Positions 34,325-42,521 of a stretch of DNA of 64,000 nt are shown piece by piece. The notes beneath the pieces are model-generated. The model was not told where the DNA came from. It made no database searches and saw only the letters and a list, made by a program, of their open reading frames with translations. Positions within the stretch are counted from its first letter, which is position 1; each line of letters opens with the position of its first letter. This DNA comes from Paenibacillus sp. FSL R7-0204 (GTDB lineage: Bacteria > Bacillota > Bacilli > Paenibacillales > Paenibacillaceae). The translations under genes were made by a program, and so were the position numbers. Location: assembly GCF_038002225.1 (NCBI RefSeq), contig NZ_JBBOCA010000001.1:248001-312000 (forward strand), in the 5' to 3' direction.

Positions 34325-34657
34325 ATGGATAAGGAAATATTGAAGCAGGTAGGAGCTCGGATACGTGCTCTTCGGAAAGAGCGGGCACTGTCACAAGAGG
34401 CGCTTGGGGAGAAGGGCGGATTTCATTTTTCATACATAGGGCAGATCGAACGTGGGGAGAAGAACGTTTCTTTATTGAATTTACATAAGATTGCAGAATC
34501 GCTTGAAGTGAGTATTATTCAGTTATTTGCGTACCAGGGTGAAGAGTTCATGGTTACCGCAGCAGAGCGTGATATTCAGGATATTGTAGGCATGCTCCGT
34601 GAGGCCAATGATGAGAAATTACGTGTGGCTAAAAATGTACTGAAGGAATTATTATAA
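34325..34657 (+). CDS. XRE family transcriptional regulator, copy 1
   Basis: A 110-residue protein. The HTH_3 domain spans residues 8-65: VGARIRALRKERALSQEALG, then FHFSYIGQIERGEKNVS and LLNLHKIAESLEV. The C-terminal part, VTAAERDIQDIVGMLREAN, is helical. I choose ATG 34325; GTG at 34322 and 34313 are possible. It is divergent from the HEPN-like gene and shares a palindromic operator with it, an arrangement often seen for toxin/regulator pairs. Confidence 0.85.
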   Translation: MDKEILKQVGARIRALRKERALSQEALGEKGGFHFSYIGQIERGEKNVSLLNLHKIAESLEVSIIQLFAYQGEEFMVTAAERDIQDIVGMLREANDEKLRVAKNVLKELL

Positions 34658-34710
34658 AGAATAATTATGAAGCAAGCCTCTCAGGGCAAAAAAGATCGTT
34701 AGAAACAAAA

Positions 34711-34737
34711 GCGCAAGCCATTGGTTTGTGCTTTTTG
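34711..34737 (+). terminator. Terminator after XRE copy 1
   Basis: GCGCAAGCC / GGTTTGTGC stem, ATT loop, T run. Confidence 0.75.
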
Positions 34738-34743
34738 CAGTAG

Positions 34744-35125
34744 TTTAAGACCTGACGATATACTTTTAAGAACACCTTTGGACAAAATCAATGGTGCTGA
34801 GTTTGAGCGGTTGTGGTCTCTGTACTTCAGGGATCAAGGGTATAGTGTTAAAGAAGTAGGAGTAGGAGGTAGGGATGGTGGTGTGGATTTGGTCATTATT
34901 GATAAACGTGGCGAGAGAACTGCGGTTCAAGCCAAATGTTATGCTGACCACAATAAAGTACAGGTTATGACGGTTCGTGAACTGGTAGGCGCTAAAAGAA
35001 ATCATGACTGCTTTCTATCTTTGCTGGTCACTACTTCCGATCCTACAGCAGATGCGAAGCCTGTCGAAAGACCAAGGCTATATAGGCGTAACAAAAATAT
35101 CTTTAATAAAAAAATGTCGCTTTAA
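34744..35125 (+). pseudogene. Mrr-like restriction endonuclease, frameshifted and without clear start
   Basis: The frame encodes NGAEFERLWSLYFRDQGYSV, GGRDGGVDLVI and RTAVQAKCY, the D-QxK nuclease core of Mrr_cat proteins, then LLVTTSDPTADAK. After that the expected EDQGYIGVTK continues in another frame (about 35065 onward), so one base has been gained or lost. No good start codon with a ribosome binding site is present. A shorter remnant of the same gene follows XRE copy 2. The intact gene would have been a small nuclease downstream of the XRE/HEPN pair. Confidence 0.65.
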
Positions 35126-35138
35126 CTAGTATGCACAA

Positions 35139-35190
35139 CTTGCCGCTTCAGCCATCGCGGAGAAACGTACCATAAGTAGGGGCAAGTTTT
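35139..35190. repeat. att-like site 2
   Basis: AACTTGCCGCTTCAGCCAT, then CGC GGA GAA ACG TAC CAT AAG TAG (RGETYHK-stop), then GGGCAAGTTTTTT. Both the left AACTTGCC and right GGCAAGTT flanks are present, forming an inverted repeat around the site. Confidence 0.72.
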
Positions 35191-35318
35191 TTGTTGGTAC
35201 ATTTCAGAGCTATTAAACAGGATAATACAGTTAATAAATGAAACTTTCTGGCGATAAATGAGCAAGGGAGGTCAATAAGATTATCGAAAAATACGGAAGT
35301 GACAGAGAGCGGTTTCTA

Positions 35319-36041
35319 ATGGATTTAATCAATTTGATGGTGCCGGTAAAGGGGGGGACCATTGAATTACGCGATTATATTAACACAAATAAATGGTTTA
35401 GCTCTGACTACAGGTTATCAGATCCTGGAAGTAATAAAAAAGCTATTACATGGACTGAAACGATCGAACCTTTCCATGTAATGAAGTATCCGGTAACCCA
35501 GCAGTTGTATCATTTTGTCATGTATGAAGAAGAAGTAGAACCGAATGTGAATAATCTGCCAATTACGGAAGTTTCGTGGATGGACTCGCTTGTCTTTTGT
35601 AATGAATTGTCCAGAATGCTTGGAAGGACGGAATGCTACATATTCACAAATGAAAGTGAGAACACGATATATAGCAAGACAGCAAATGGCTTTCGATTAC
35701 TGTCAGACGCTGAATGGCAATATGCGTGCAAAGCGGGAACTACGGGATACCGATATGCAAGAATTGATCAAATTGCATGGTATCAAGAAAACTCCAATGA
35801 CTCCGTTCATCAAGTAGGACAACTGCTTCCTAATCCATGGTGACTTTTTGATATGATTGGGAACGTTTGGGAATGGTGCTGGGATCTATATGATACTGAA
35901 CGATATGGGAACTATAGAGTCTTCCGGGGAGGTAGCTGGGCTGAAGTTGAGAACAACTGTGGTTCTACCAGTAGAAGGAAAAGCATGCCCGATCTCAAGA
36001 TAGATGATCTTGGTTTTAGAATAGCACTTACAAAACCTTGA
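35319..36041 (+). pseudogene. Formylglycine-generating-enzyme-like (SUMF1) protein, nonsense-interrupted, copy 1
   Basis: A SUMF1/FGE-sulfatase domain: VPVKGGTIELRDY, FHVMKYPVTQQLYHFVM, NLPITEVSWMDSLVFCNELS, GFRLLSDAEWQYACKAGT and, after the break, MIGNVWEWCWDLYD and FRGGSW. An in-frame TGA follows NPW (35841-35843), where copy 2 at 50482 reads GGG (Gly). The frame then continues to 36041, so the gene is one codon change away from intact. Family members oxidise Cys to formylglycine or act in accessory roles. This copy lies just right of att-like site 2. Confidence 0.75.
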
Positions 36042-36110
36042 GAACGTGACATCAAGCATGCCGAAATTGACTTAAATTCATCATGAATACCATTCTGCAA
36101 GGATGATCCT

Positions 36111-36160
36111 CAACTTGCCGTTACAGACAGCGCGGAGAACCATACCATAAGTGACGGCGA
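36111..36160. repeat. att-like site 3
   Basis: AACTTGCCGTTACAGACAG, then CGC GGA GAA CCA TAC CAT AAG TGA (RGEPYHK-stop), then CGGCGAAAATC. Near-identical flank to site 1. Confidence 0.72.
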
Positions 36161-36306
36161 AAATCAATTTATAGAAATCGGAAGCCACTTCTGATATTTC
36201 GCGGCCATTGGCCGAGGTGGACCGCGTCCACATGTGCGGCTGCAGGCGACCCGGTCCCTCATTCCTAATTATCTGGCCAGTCAGAATTCTGATTGGCTTT
36301 TCTGTT

Positions 36307-37035
36307 TTACCAAGCCACAACTCCATGCTCATCAAAAAATCCACCAGTTGGGCCATCACTAAGTATTGTGGCAAGCTCCACTACAATGGAAGCTGCTTGT
36401 TCGACTGTACGATAGCCACTATTACCATTTAGATCGGTAGCTGTAAATCCAGGGCAAACGGAGTTGATTTTAATAGGAGAATCGCTTAAGTCTTTAGCTA
36501 AGGAAACGGTTAAAGCATTTACAGCCGTTTTAGAACTATTGTAGGCGAGCGAATTCGCATTATAAAATTCCGACGTTGAGTCTGAATTCAAGGTTGAGGA
36601 ACCTAATGCGCTGGAAAGATTAACGATTCTTCCGGCAGATGAATTTCTGAGCAGTGGAAGCATTGCTTTAGTGACAGAAAATACACCGAAAACGTTTGTC
36701 TCATAGGTACTCTTGAGAACAGACAATTCCAGTTCACTTGGAGTGGTGTTTTCTTCGAAAAACACGCCTGCATTATTAATCAAGATATCAAGCAATCCAT
36801 ACTCTTGCTCAATCCATTCTGCTGCGGAGAGAACAGAGCTGGGGTTCGTGACATCAAGAACCACTGTTTTAGCTTTAATGTTCTCCTTTTCCAATAACGT
36901 TACGGCCTCATGTCCTTTATTTTCGCTTCTTGCTCCTATTAAAATCTTATACCCCATATTTCCCAATTGTCTTGCTGTCTCAAAACCGATACCTTTGTTT
37001 GCACCTGTAATTAATACGATCTTAGATTTATTCAT
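36307..37035 (-). CDS. SDR family NAD(P)-dependent oxidoreductase
   Basis: A 242-residue classical short-chain dehydrogenase. Cofactor motif TGANKGIG lies at residues 11-18, NNAG at about 88-91, catalytic Ser in NLSSALGS, and YNSSK as the YxxxK. The end GGFFDEHGVVAW is typical of carbonyl-reductase-like SDRs. Substrate unknown. It lies downstream of an AraC regulator on the same strand. A 120-bp piece of its 3' end is repeated at 41859-41979. Confidence 0.87.
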   Translation of the reverse strand: MNKSKIVLITGANKGIGFETARQLGNMGYKILIGARSENKGHEAVTLLEKENIKAKTVVLDVTNPSSVLSAAEWIEQEYGLLDILINNAGVFFEENTTPSELELSVLKSTYETNVFGVFSVTKAMLPLLRNSSAGRIVNLSSALGSSTLNSDSTSEFYNANSLAYNSSKTAVNALTVSLAKDLSDSPIKINSVCPGFTATDLNGNSGYRTVEQAASIVVELATILSDGPTGGFFDEHGVVAW

Positions 37036-37168
37036 AAAATTGCCTCCCTACATTCTTGTTTTAATACGGCTGCGTTTACCGCATGAGTTAAGAATATCAA
37101 GGGGACGAATACATTTCTTTGCCTACAAGCTCATTCTATTTGTTTATTTAGCTCATTTTTTAGCCTCT

Positions 37169-38071
37169 TTAGGCATCCTTCTTCAACCTCTGCTGACGTC
37201 TAAACTCTGACGGTGGAAGTCCGAATCTTTCCTTGAATACTTTGGAAAAGTGAGCGATATTTTCGAATCCGGTCGAAAAACAGATATCCGTAACAGATAA
37301 CGCTGTTTCCGCTAACAGTTCCTTGGCTTTATCCAGCCTTCGATTGCGAACCCATTTGAGCGGGGAGGTGTTGTATATTGCTTGAAAATCCCTCTTGAAC
37401 GCCGCCAGGCTTCTGCCAGACAAATAGGCCAGGTCGTTAAGGGAAACGGGGTTCATGAAGTTCTCCTCCATGATCTTTGTGATGCTGCTTCTGTCCTTGC
37501 TTATGGGTTGCATCATTTGATGCAACAAACGATCATTCGAATCTGCTATGTGAAACAGCAATTCCATCAGTTTCACACGTACCAGTCCTTCTTTGACTTC
37601 GTCAGGGTGCTCGAAATAGGGTTGTAACGACTCGATATAGCTTCCAAGGCGGTCATTGATCGGAAAGACTGTTATCGGAACAACATCATTCACGAGACAA
37701 ATTGGTTTTAAACCGGCGAATTTCAGGAATTCATCTACTATCTTCTCGTTCAGAAAAAACATCATATAGTCGAGGATGTAATCGGAATCGGGTTCACCCG
37801 CTTTCTCGTACTCGACTCCCATTGATTTATGAATAAACATCATTTCGTTGCTCCGCATCGTATATTCTTGATCACCGAAGCGAACTGTATAGACACCCGA
37901 CTTGACGATTAGCAGAAGATGATCCTGCAAAAAAAAGGTTCCTTTTATGCCTTGCGTGTAAAAGCAGATTTCGATAGCGGACATCCCATCCAGCTTCAAG
38001 CTCCCTTTTTTATTCGGAAACTTTACCAGTTCATTAGGCACCTTGACCATTTTGCTTGATCTCATAGTCAT
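37169..38071 (-). CDS. AraC family transcriptional regulator
   Basis: A 300-residue regulator with a cupin-like N-terminal part (residues 40-110: LLLIVKSGVYTVRFGDQEY) and a C-terminal AraC domain with both HTH units (SLNDLAYLSGRSLAAFKRDF and TDICFSTGFENIAHFSKVFKERFG). It lies 130 bp upstream of the SDR gene in the same direction and probably controls it. Confidence 0.85.
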   Translation of the reverse strand: MTMRSSKMVKVPNELVKFPNKKGSLKLDGMSAIEICFYTQGIKGTFFLQDHLLLIVKSGVYTVRFGDQEYTMRSNEMMFIHKSMGVEYEKAGEPDSDYILDYMMFFLNEKIVDEFLKFAGLKPICLVNDVVPITVFPINDRLGSYIESLQPYFEHPDEVKEGLVRVKLMELLFHIADSNDRLLHQMMQPISKDRSSITKIMEENFMNPVSLNDLAYLSGRSLAAFKRDFQAIYNTSPLKWVRNRRLDKAKELLAETALSVTDICFSTGFENIAHFSKVFKERFGLPPSEFRRQQRLKKDA

Positions 38072-38330
38072 GGACGTCCCGCTCTACTTGTACCTGCGAT
38101 TGCTCTAGTTTCCATTTTTTAATCATCCTTTCAGTTATGCCATTCTGCGCTTACCTGTAGAATAATTTTCTTGACAAACGTTTCAACACTTATCCTTTTA
38201 GTATAACTGGAACGCGGCGAGAATACTTTGCTGAAAAGCTCAAACGACTTGTTCATTTATCTCCAAACGAGCAAGTTTTCCTAGGCGTTCCGATGCGGCG
38301 GATGTTTCCCCGCGCATTAAAGACGTTCAA
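38072..38330. other. Intergenic region left of a repeat-protein fragment
   Basis: No intact gene. Holds the upstream region of the AraC gene; the right end is probably lost coding sequence. Confidence 0.4.
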
Positions 38331-38705
38331 ATGGACACCCTTCTGATGGACGACGGTACGATCTGGCTTCAGCGACCGTGGGCAGCGTCGGGTTATCAGA
38401 AGGTGAACGTTGGCGCCTCAGCAATTTACAGTGCTAAACGTGCTTTTAGCGAATTATACGACTATGGAATTTCCAGTAAAGGTGAACTCATTTTATGGTA
38501 CAATGGTTCTCTTCCTACATTTGATTCAACGCAAAACGACATCAAACTGGTTACGGGGCAATACTATTTGAAAAATGACGGCTCGGTGTGGAGCCTGCAA
38601 AGCCGTAAGCAAATAGAAAGTTTAACCGACATTTCATTGCTTGCAACAGGCTTTCGATCAACAGCTTATGTGACGAATAGCGGAGAGATTCATCACAATC
38701 TATAG
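38331..38705 (+). pseudogene. RCC1-like repeat protein fragment
   Basis: A 124-codon frame with repeated segments such as LLMDDGTIWLQR, ISSKGELILWYNG, LKNDGSVWSLQSR and VTNSGEIHHN, the pattern of RCC1-type (alpha-tubulin-suppressor-like) surface repeats. No signal peptide or ribosome binding site, and it stops after a few repeats. Most likely a fragment of a larger secreted protein. Confidence 0.55.
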
Positions 38706-38805
38706 TCTCCTCAGCAGGTGGTCAGAAGTGGCTGGTTCTGCAGACGAATGGAAGTTGGAACATCTACGGTGAGGCCTTACCAGTGGATTACGGAGGTGAA
38801 TAATA

Positions 38806-39216
38806 ATGGACAGCCAATTAGTTGATCCCTACGAGTTACAGTTACGCAAAGCGCTTAACAAAGTACTACCGGATGCCTATGAAAGTCTAAAAACCCTCGA
38901 CCAAATGCCAACTGAAATTGGAATGAACGTGCTGGGGGTTCTTGTTAATTATGCTTGCGAGAGTCAGAACATAACTGTAATTACTTTAGCAAGAGATGGT
39001 ATTAAGAAAATACCACACAAGTGGTTGACACAATACTATCCTGAAGTTGTTAATAGAAGTATTGATTGGGCGGACGAATGGCAATATATTAGATTACTAG
39101 AAGTGACACAAGAGGTAGCTCCAGAATTATTAAAATTATTTATTGATCGAGGATTATTCTCAGAAAATGATGAAATTCATGAAACAGCAGAGTGTTTTAG
39201 GAGCAAGTTGAACTGA
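38806..39216 (+). CDS. Hypothetical protein, 136 residues
   Basis: Starts at ATG 38806 with GGAGGTGA upstream. Mostly helical and acidic, no membrane segment: LRKALNKVLPDAYESLKTL, ITVITLARDGIKKIP, LLEVTQEVAPELLKLFIDRG. I do not recognise the family. Its last codons run into att-like site 4. Position next to a surface-protein fragment would fit an immunity or antitoxin role, but nothing in the sequence proves it. Confidence 0.6.
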   Translation: MDSQLVDPYELQLRKALNKVLPDAYESLKTLDQMPTEIGMNVLGVLVNYACESQNITVITLARDGIKKIPHKWLTQYYPEVVNRSIDWADEWQYIRLLEVTQEVAPELLKLFIDRGLFSENDEIHETAECFRSKLN

Positions 39217-39218
39217 AG

Positions 39219-39250
39219 CTGAATGCACCATAAGTAGGGGCAAGTTTTTT
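39219..39250. repeat. att-like site 4 (degenerate left half)
   Basis: GAATGCACCATAAGTAGGGGCAAG-type site (39221 onward, then a T run). The right half equals sites 0 and 2; the left half has lost one base relative to the RGE-PYHK pattern. Confidence 0.6.
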
Positions 39251-39376
39251 AGCCTGTGTAAAGTCGATTTAAGCCATTGATTGCCTATTCCCTAAATCTA
39301 TCCAATGCTATGATTTTACATATCAGATGTGCACCTGATGGCAGTGAGTTGTGAATCAAGTCAAGGAGATGAGAAG

Positions 39377-40081
39377 ATGAGTAAAGATGATTTTTTGCGG
39401 TCCATGCTATCCGATAAGGTCAACATGACCCCGAATGGGTTCGTGGCCGATCAATTAAGCCCCGAACAATTCAAGGATTGTCACGAGCTGATATTTGACA
39501 GTCTATTTGAAATTCATACGTCTGACATATCGGGAATAGGGGGCTATGGACGGTTCAACGAGGATGGCACACCGGAATATGAGAGTGGTAGAGATTTTCT
39601 GATCGACACGTTTGCTGAGGACAAAGAAGGGTATTGGTATAATTGGAGGGAGATGTTCGGAACGACGGTTTTGCAACGGGATTTCTTTGAGCAGTACTAC
39701 AAAGAGATGGAGGCTCGAATTCCTTATTGCGAGGGCAGACGTTATTTAGTAAATAACTTTACGTTTTTCATCAACATGATTACGGATGGTAAAACCACGG
39801 TGGGGTTTCCCGACTGGAGCTACTCTGGCATTGGAGACTGCCTGATCGATTTTGCAATCATGGACTTAAACAAGCCTTATCTGCGAATACCGGAGCTTCT
39901 CATGGAGTACTGCAAGAATCGGAAAATCATCATTCCCGACTTCAAGGAAAGGTTCTTATGTATGGCGTATTATAAAGGGATAGATGGATTGCGCTGGCAC
40001 GCATCGATCGACGATACAGAATCGTGTACAAGTATGATGAAATCTATCAGCGAACTAAAAGATCGAATTTACGCTTTGTAG
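39377..40081 (+). CDS. Aminoglycoside phosphotransferase-like protein, N-lobe missing and catalytic motif altered
   Basis: A 234-residue protein starting at ATG 39377 after AAGGAG. The sequence follows the C-lobe of APH/hygromycin-kinase-like proteins: IHTSDISGIGGYGRF, YCEGRRYLVNNF, VGFPDWSYSGIGDCLIDFAIMDL. Where active enzymes have HGDF, this one has VNNF (125-128), so the catalytic Asp is absent; IDW is PDW. Most of the ATP-binding N-lobe is missing. It is therefore a truncated, probably inactive kinase. It sits just right of att-like site 4 and 11 bp before a CD3324-family gene. Confidence 0.65.
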   Translation: MSKDDFLRSMLSDKVNMTPNGFVADQLSPEQFKDCHELIFDSLFEIHTSDISGIGGYGRFNEDGTPEYESGRDFLIDTFAEDKEGYWYNWREMFGTTVLQRDFFEQYYKEMEARIPYCEGRRYLVNNFTFFINMITDGKTTVGFPDWSYSGIGDCLIDFAIMDLNKPYLRIPELLMEYCKNRKIIIPDFKERFLCMAYYKGIDGLRWHASIDDTESCTSMMKSISELKDRIYAL

Positions 40082-40092
40082 ACGGTGATAAT

Positions 40093-40779
40093 ATGAAATA
40101 TGAGAATGGCAGCGACATCCTTCCAGAGGAACTATTGAGAGAAGTTCAAAAGTACGCCTCAGGTAAACTTGTTTACATCCCCGCTGGAGAGGAAAAGAAA
40201 GCTTGGGGTGCAGCCTCCGGTTACCGGGAGCAGTTGCAGAGAAGAAATCGTATGATTCGCAACAAGTACGCCCATGGACGTACCGTGTCGGAGCTTGCTG
40301 ACGAATACTTCTTATCTTTGGATTCAATTAAAAAAATCCTTTACTCGAAGAAACAGGCTGACTATGCAGCATATGCCCCGACTATTGAGTCGGCTGTGGA
40401 ATATGCGAATGGCGGGATACTTGAAGAGTGGATGTATTGCTACTGGCAGCTTTCTAAAAACGCATCTGTCCATACAGAAAATGCCGTTGTAGACCGAATC
40501 TATTTTGGGGTCGTAAAGTTTCCATTGCGTCTTATTCAAAGGGATGAATTCGATATCGGTAACTCCCATGTGAATGTAACCGAAGATCATTCCGCTCTAC
40601 CGCCTCTTATCATTGAGTATCATCAAGGGAAGTTTTACTGTACCGAACAGAAGGAGATATTGGCGGGACTGATCCAACGCAAGGTTAATTCGTACCCGAC
40701 CATTATCGTGTTGCGGGAGGTTACCGATTATAAGAGGTTTACGAATCATTTTGGAACTGTGCTATTTTTTGTAAAATAA
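40093..40779 (+). CDS. CD3324 family protein with C-terminal extension
   Basis: A 228-residue protein from ATG 40093. The first 90 residues match the CD3324 family of small DNA-binding-like proteins: ILPEELLREVQKYASGKLVYIP, RRNRMIRNKYAHGRTVSELADEYFLS, SIKKILYSKK, a Mor/HTH-like helix-turn-helix. The extension (about 95-228) reads ILEEWMYCYWQLSKN and PPLIIEYHQGKFYCTEQ; I cannot name it. It probably shares a transcript with the APH-like gene. Confidence 0.72.
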   Translation: MKYENGSDILPEELLREVQKYASGKLVYIPAGEEKKAWGAASGYREQLQRRNRMIRNKYAHGRTVSELADEYFLSLDSIKKILYSKKQADYAAYAPTIESAVEYANGGILEEWMYCYWQLSKNASVHTENAVVDRIYFGVVKFPLRLIQRDEFDIGNSHVNVTEDHSALPPLIIEYHQGKFYCTEQKEILAGLIQRKVNSYPTIIVLREVTDYKRFTNHFGTVLFFVK

Positions 40780-40814
40780 ATCATAAATTGGGTAATCTCG
40801 CAAAGGATGGCCCT

Positions 40815-40858
40815 AAAACTTGCCACAGCGCGGGGAATCGTACCATAAGTAGTAGTAA
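40815..40858. repeat. att-like site 5
   Basis: AACTTGCCACAG, then CGC GGG GAA TCG TAC CAT AAG TAG (RGESYHK-stop), then TAGTAAGCGG. The left flank AAAGGATGGCC recurs near other sites. Confidence 0.7.
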
Positions 40859-40861
40859 GCG

Positions 40862-41005
40862 GAAAGCAACACAGCTCCTCTAAAACCTCACCCGCCTGTC
40901 TCATTACTCTCTTCATATCATCGTCCTTAACCATCTCTAACTCCCTTCCTTCCCCGTTAACGAGATAATTCAATTCCCCACAAATACCACAATCTCAAAC
41001 CCAGG
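40862..41005 (-). pseudogene. HEPN-like protein, third copy, 3' fragment
   Basis: Encodes on the minus strand NYLVNGEGRELEMVKDDDMK and RVMRQAGEVLEEL, the C-terminal part of the HEPN-like protein seen at 33861 and 60667. Upstream sequence is cut at 41005 by a group II intron. Confidence 0.75.
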
Positions 41006-41455
41006 GTGCCTTCCAGGCCGCCCTTTGTTTTCACCTGCGTGTCCAGAGTCACGCATTATCTAGTTGGGAAAGTCCAACCAAAGGAGGGACCAAGCCACCT
41101 TTGTAGCTAGGATGCTTGCACATGGCGAAATCTGTGTGTAGAAGCGTATCGACGAAAGTACCGGTCAAAGACCGGGCGAGCAACAATTCAGGCCGCAACA
41201 TGAAGTGAATCCTGCCGCGTCGTCAAAAAGGCCCTGCGAAAGGGAAAAGAGGGGGCCGAGTCCTGGAACTATGGATGAGGGCCAAGGAGAACAACAAGCG
41301 TAAATTCCATGCCTTGTACGACAAAGTCTATCGGTGGGATGTGCTATGCGAAGCCTGGAAACGGGTGAGCGCGAATAAGGGAGCTGCGGGAGTGGATGCC
41401 GTGACACTCGCTGAAATCGAGAAACAAGGAGTTACGAGATTTCTCAAAAACTCAT
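41006..41455 (+). mobile_element. Group II intron, 5' part with start of the LtrA-type ORF
   Basis: Begins with GTGCC right where the HEPN-like fragment stops. The following 270 bp have group II domain I features (for example GAAATCTGTGTGTAGAAGCG and the TTCAGGCCGCAACATGAAG stretch). From ATG 41275 the intron-encoded protein begins: KRKFHALYDKVYRWDVL, WKRVSANKGAAGVD, VTLAEIEKQGVTRFLK. It breaks off near 41455. The rest of the protein and the 3' ribozyme domains V/VI are not found in order. Confidence 0.8.
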
Positions 41456-41765
41456 ATTGTCGAAGTAGCCTTGGATATCGACGTCGACTACCTAATTTCC
41501 TTTGCGGTTGCAGGCTTTTCGGATTCGCTCGAGCGCTCCTTTCGCACTTCATTTCGGACGAAATCCGAAGGAGACTTCCTTAAAATCGGCTTCAAAGATG
41601 GGTTCAATCATCGTTTTGTTGCCAACTGTAGGACCCGGTCGCACACGGTGGGAATGCTTAGCGGTCTTGGCTTCCCGTCCTTCTTCGGGATGTCGTGCCG
41701 CCGAACGGGCTGCGGATGTAATGGCCTTCTTTCAGTTCTCGCTCATCAGGAAAAACTCATGAAAC
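41456..41765 (-). pseudogene. Inverted middle segment of the same group II intron reverse transcriptase
   Basis: Read on the minus strand: QPVRRHDIPKKDGKPRPLSI, PTVCDRVLQLATK, then in shifted frames MIEPIFEADFKEVSFGFRPK, GALERIRKACNRKGN and VVDVDIQGYFDN. These are LtrA RT motifs 1-3 and would follow directly after the plus-strand fragment that ends at 41455. AAAAACTCAT occurs at both ends (41447 and 41753). So a 300-bp internal segment is inverted in place, and it also has frameshifts. Confidence 0.75.
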
Positions 41766-41858
41766 TGGTACAGATGCGTATCAATGACAGGTAGATCATT
41801 TGATTTCTACATAATCAGGTTAATTAAGCTCCTAACGGGCAGGAATGGCGACATCTGC

Positions 41859-41979
41859 TTCTGTTTTACCAAGCCACAACTCCATGCTCATCAAAAAAGC
41901 CACCAGTTGGACCTTCACTATTTATTGTGGCAAGCTCCACTACAATGGAAGCTGCTTGTTCGACTGAACGATAGCCGCT
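41859..41979 (-). pseudogene. SDR oxidoreductase 3' fragment
   Basis: About 120 bp nearly identical to the 3' end of the SDR gene (36300-36420), with several substitutions. Joined directly to a TetR fragment at about 41980. Confidence 0.8.
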
Positions 41980-42261
41980 CAGGACTATCAATTGCTTGGT
42001 TCGCCTGGCGCTGTAGAGGATCGTGTGTTATCGAGTCTATATAGTGAAAATACGAATAGAATTAGAATTCAAATGCTTCAAGAGCTTATTGAACTTGCGA
42101 AAAAGGAAGGAGCTATCCACTCTTCCGTCTCTTTGGAGACTGTTCTTGAATTGTTAAACGCGATTGGAACCCTTCAATTATCTTGGGCAAAATCAGGAAA
42201 CTATAAAGAAAAGATGGCTGAGATGAACCGTCTGTTGTTATTCGGGTTGATTGGCAATTAG
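41980..42261 (+). pseudogene. TetR family regulator, C-terminal fragment
   Basis: The frame reads YQLLGSPGAVEDRVLSSLY, MLQELIELAKKEGAIHSS and LELLNAIGTLQLSWAKSGN, a typical TetR ligand-binding C-terminus. The DNA-binding N-terminus is missing; the frame runs backwards into the SDR fragment. No ribosome binding site. Confidence 0.7.
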
Positions 42262-42398
42262 TGGGGATTGGCATGTGCATCTAGAGGATACGGATGCCGT
42301 TTGGGATGAGGAAACGGGTTGACAAATGCCGGAATATAAGTAATGGTAAAGCGAGGAATTGAAATAGCGATATATTTGAACGCGTATGCTGTGATAGA

Positions 42399-42430
42399 AG
42401 CGGATACTTCACACATGAGGTATCCGCTTT
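42399..42430 (+). terminator. Hairpin between the TetR fragment and the RiPP cluster
   Basis: AGCGGATAC / GTATCCGCT stem, 12-nt loop, then a broken T run. Could act on either strand. Confidence 0.55.
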
Positions 42431-42521
42431 ACTTTGCCAATATAGACTATACCGTAATTAACTTAATTCTTCGTAAATACACCATTGTTTCTACTAAAAG
42501 GAAGTAATTCGAAATATTGGA

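Noticed and set aside
35841..35843. TGA read as selenocysteine in the FGE-like gene
   Set aside because: No SECIS-like hairpin follows, and the paralogue has Gly, not Cys, at this position. A plain nonsense mutation is simpler.
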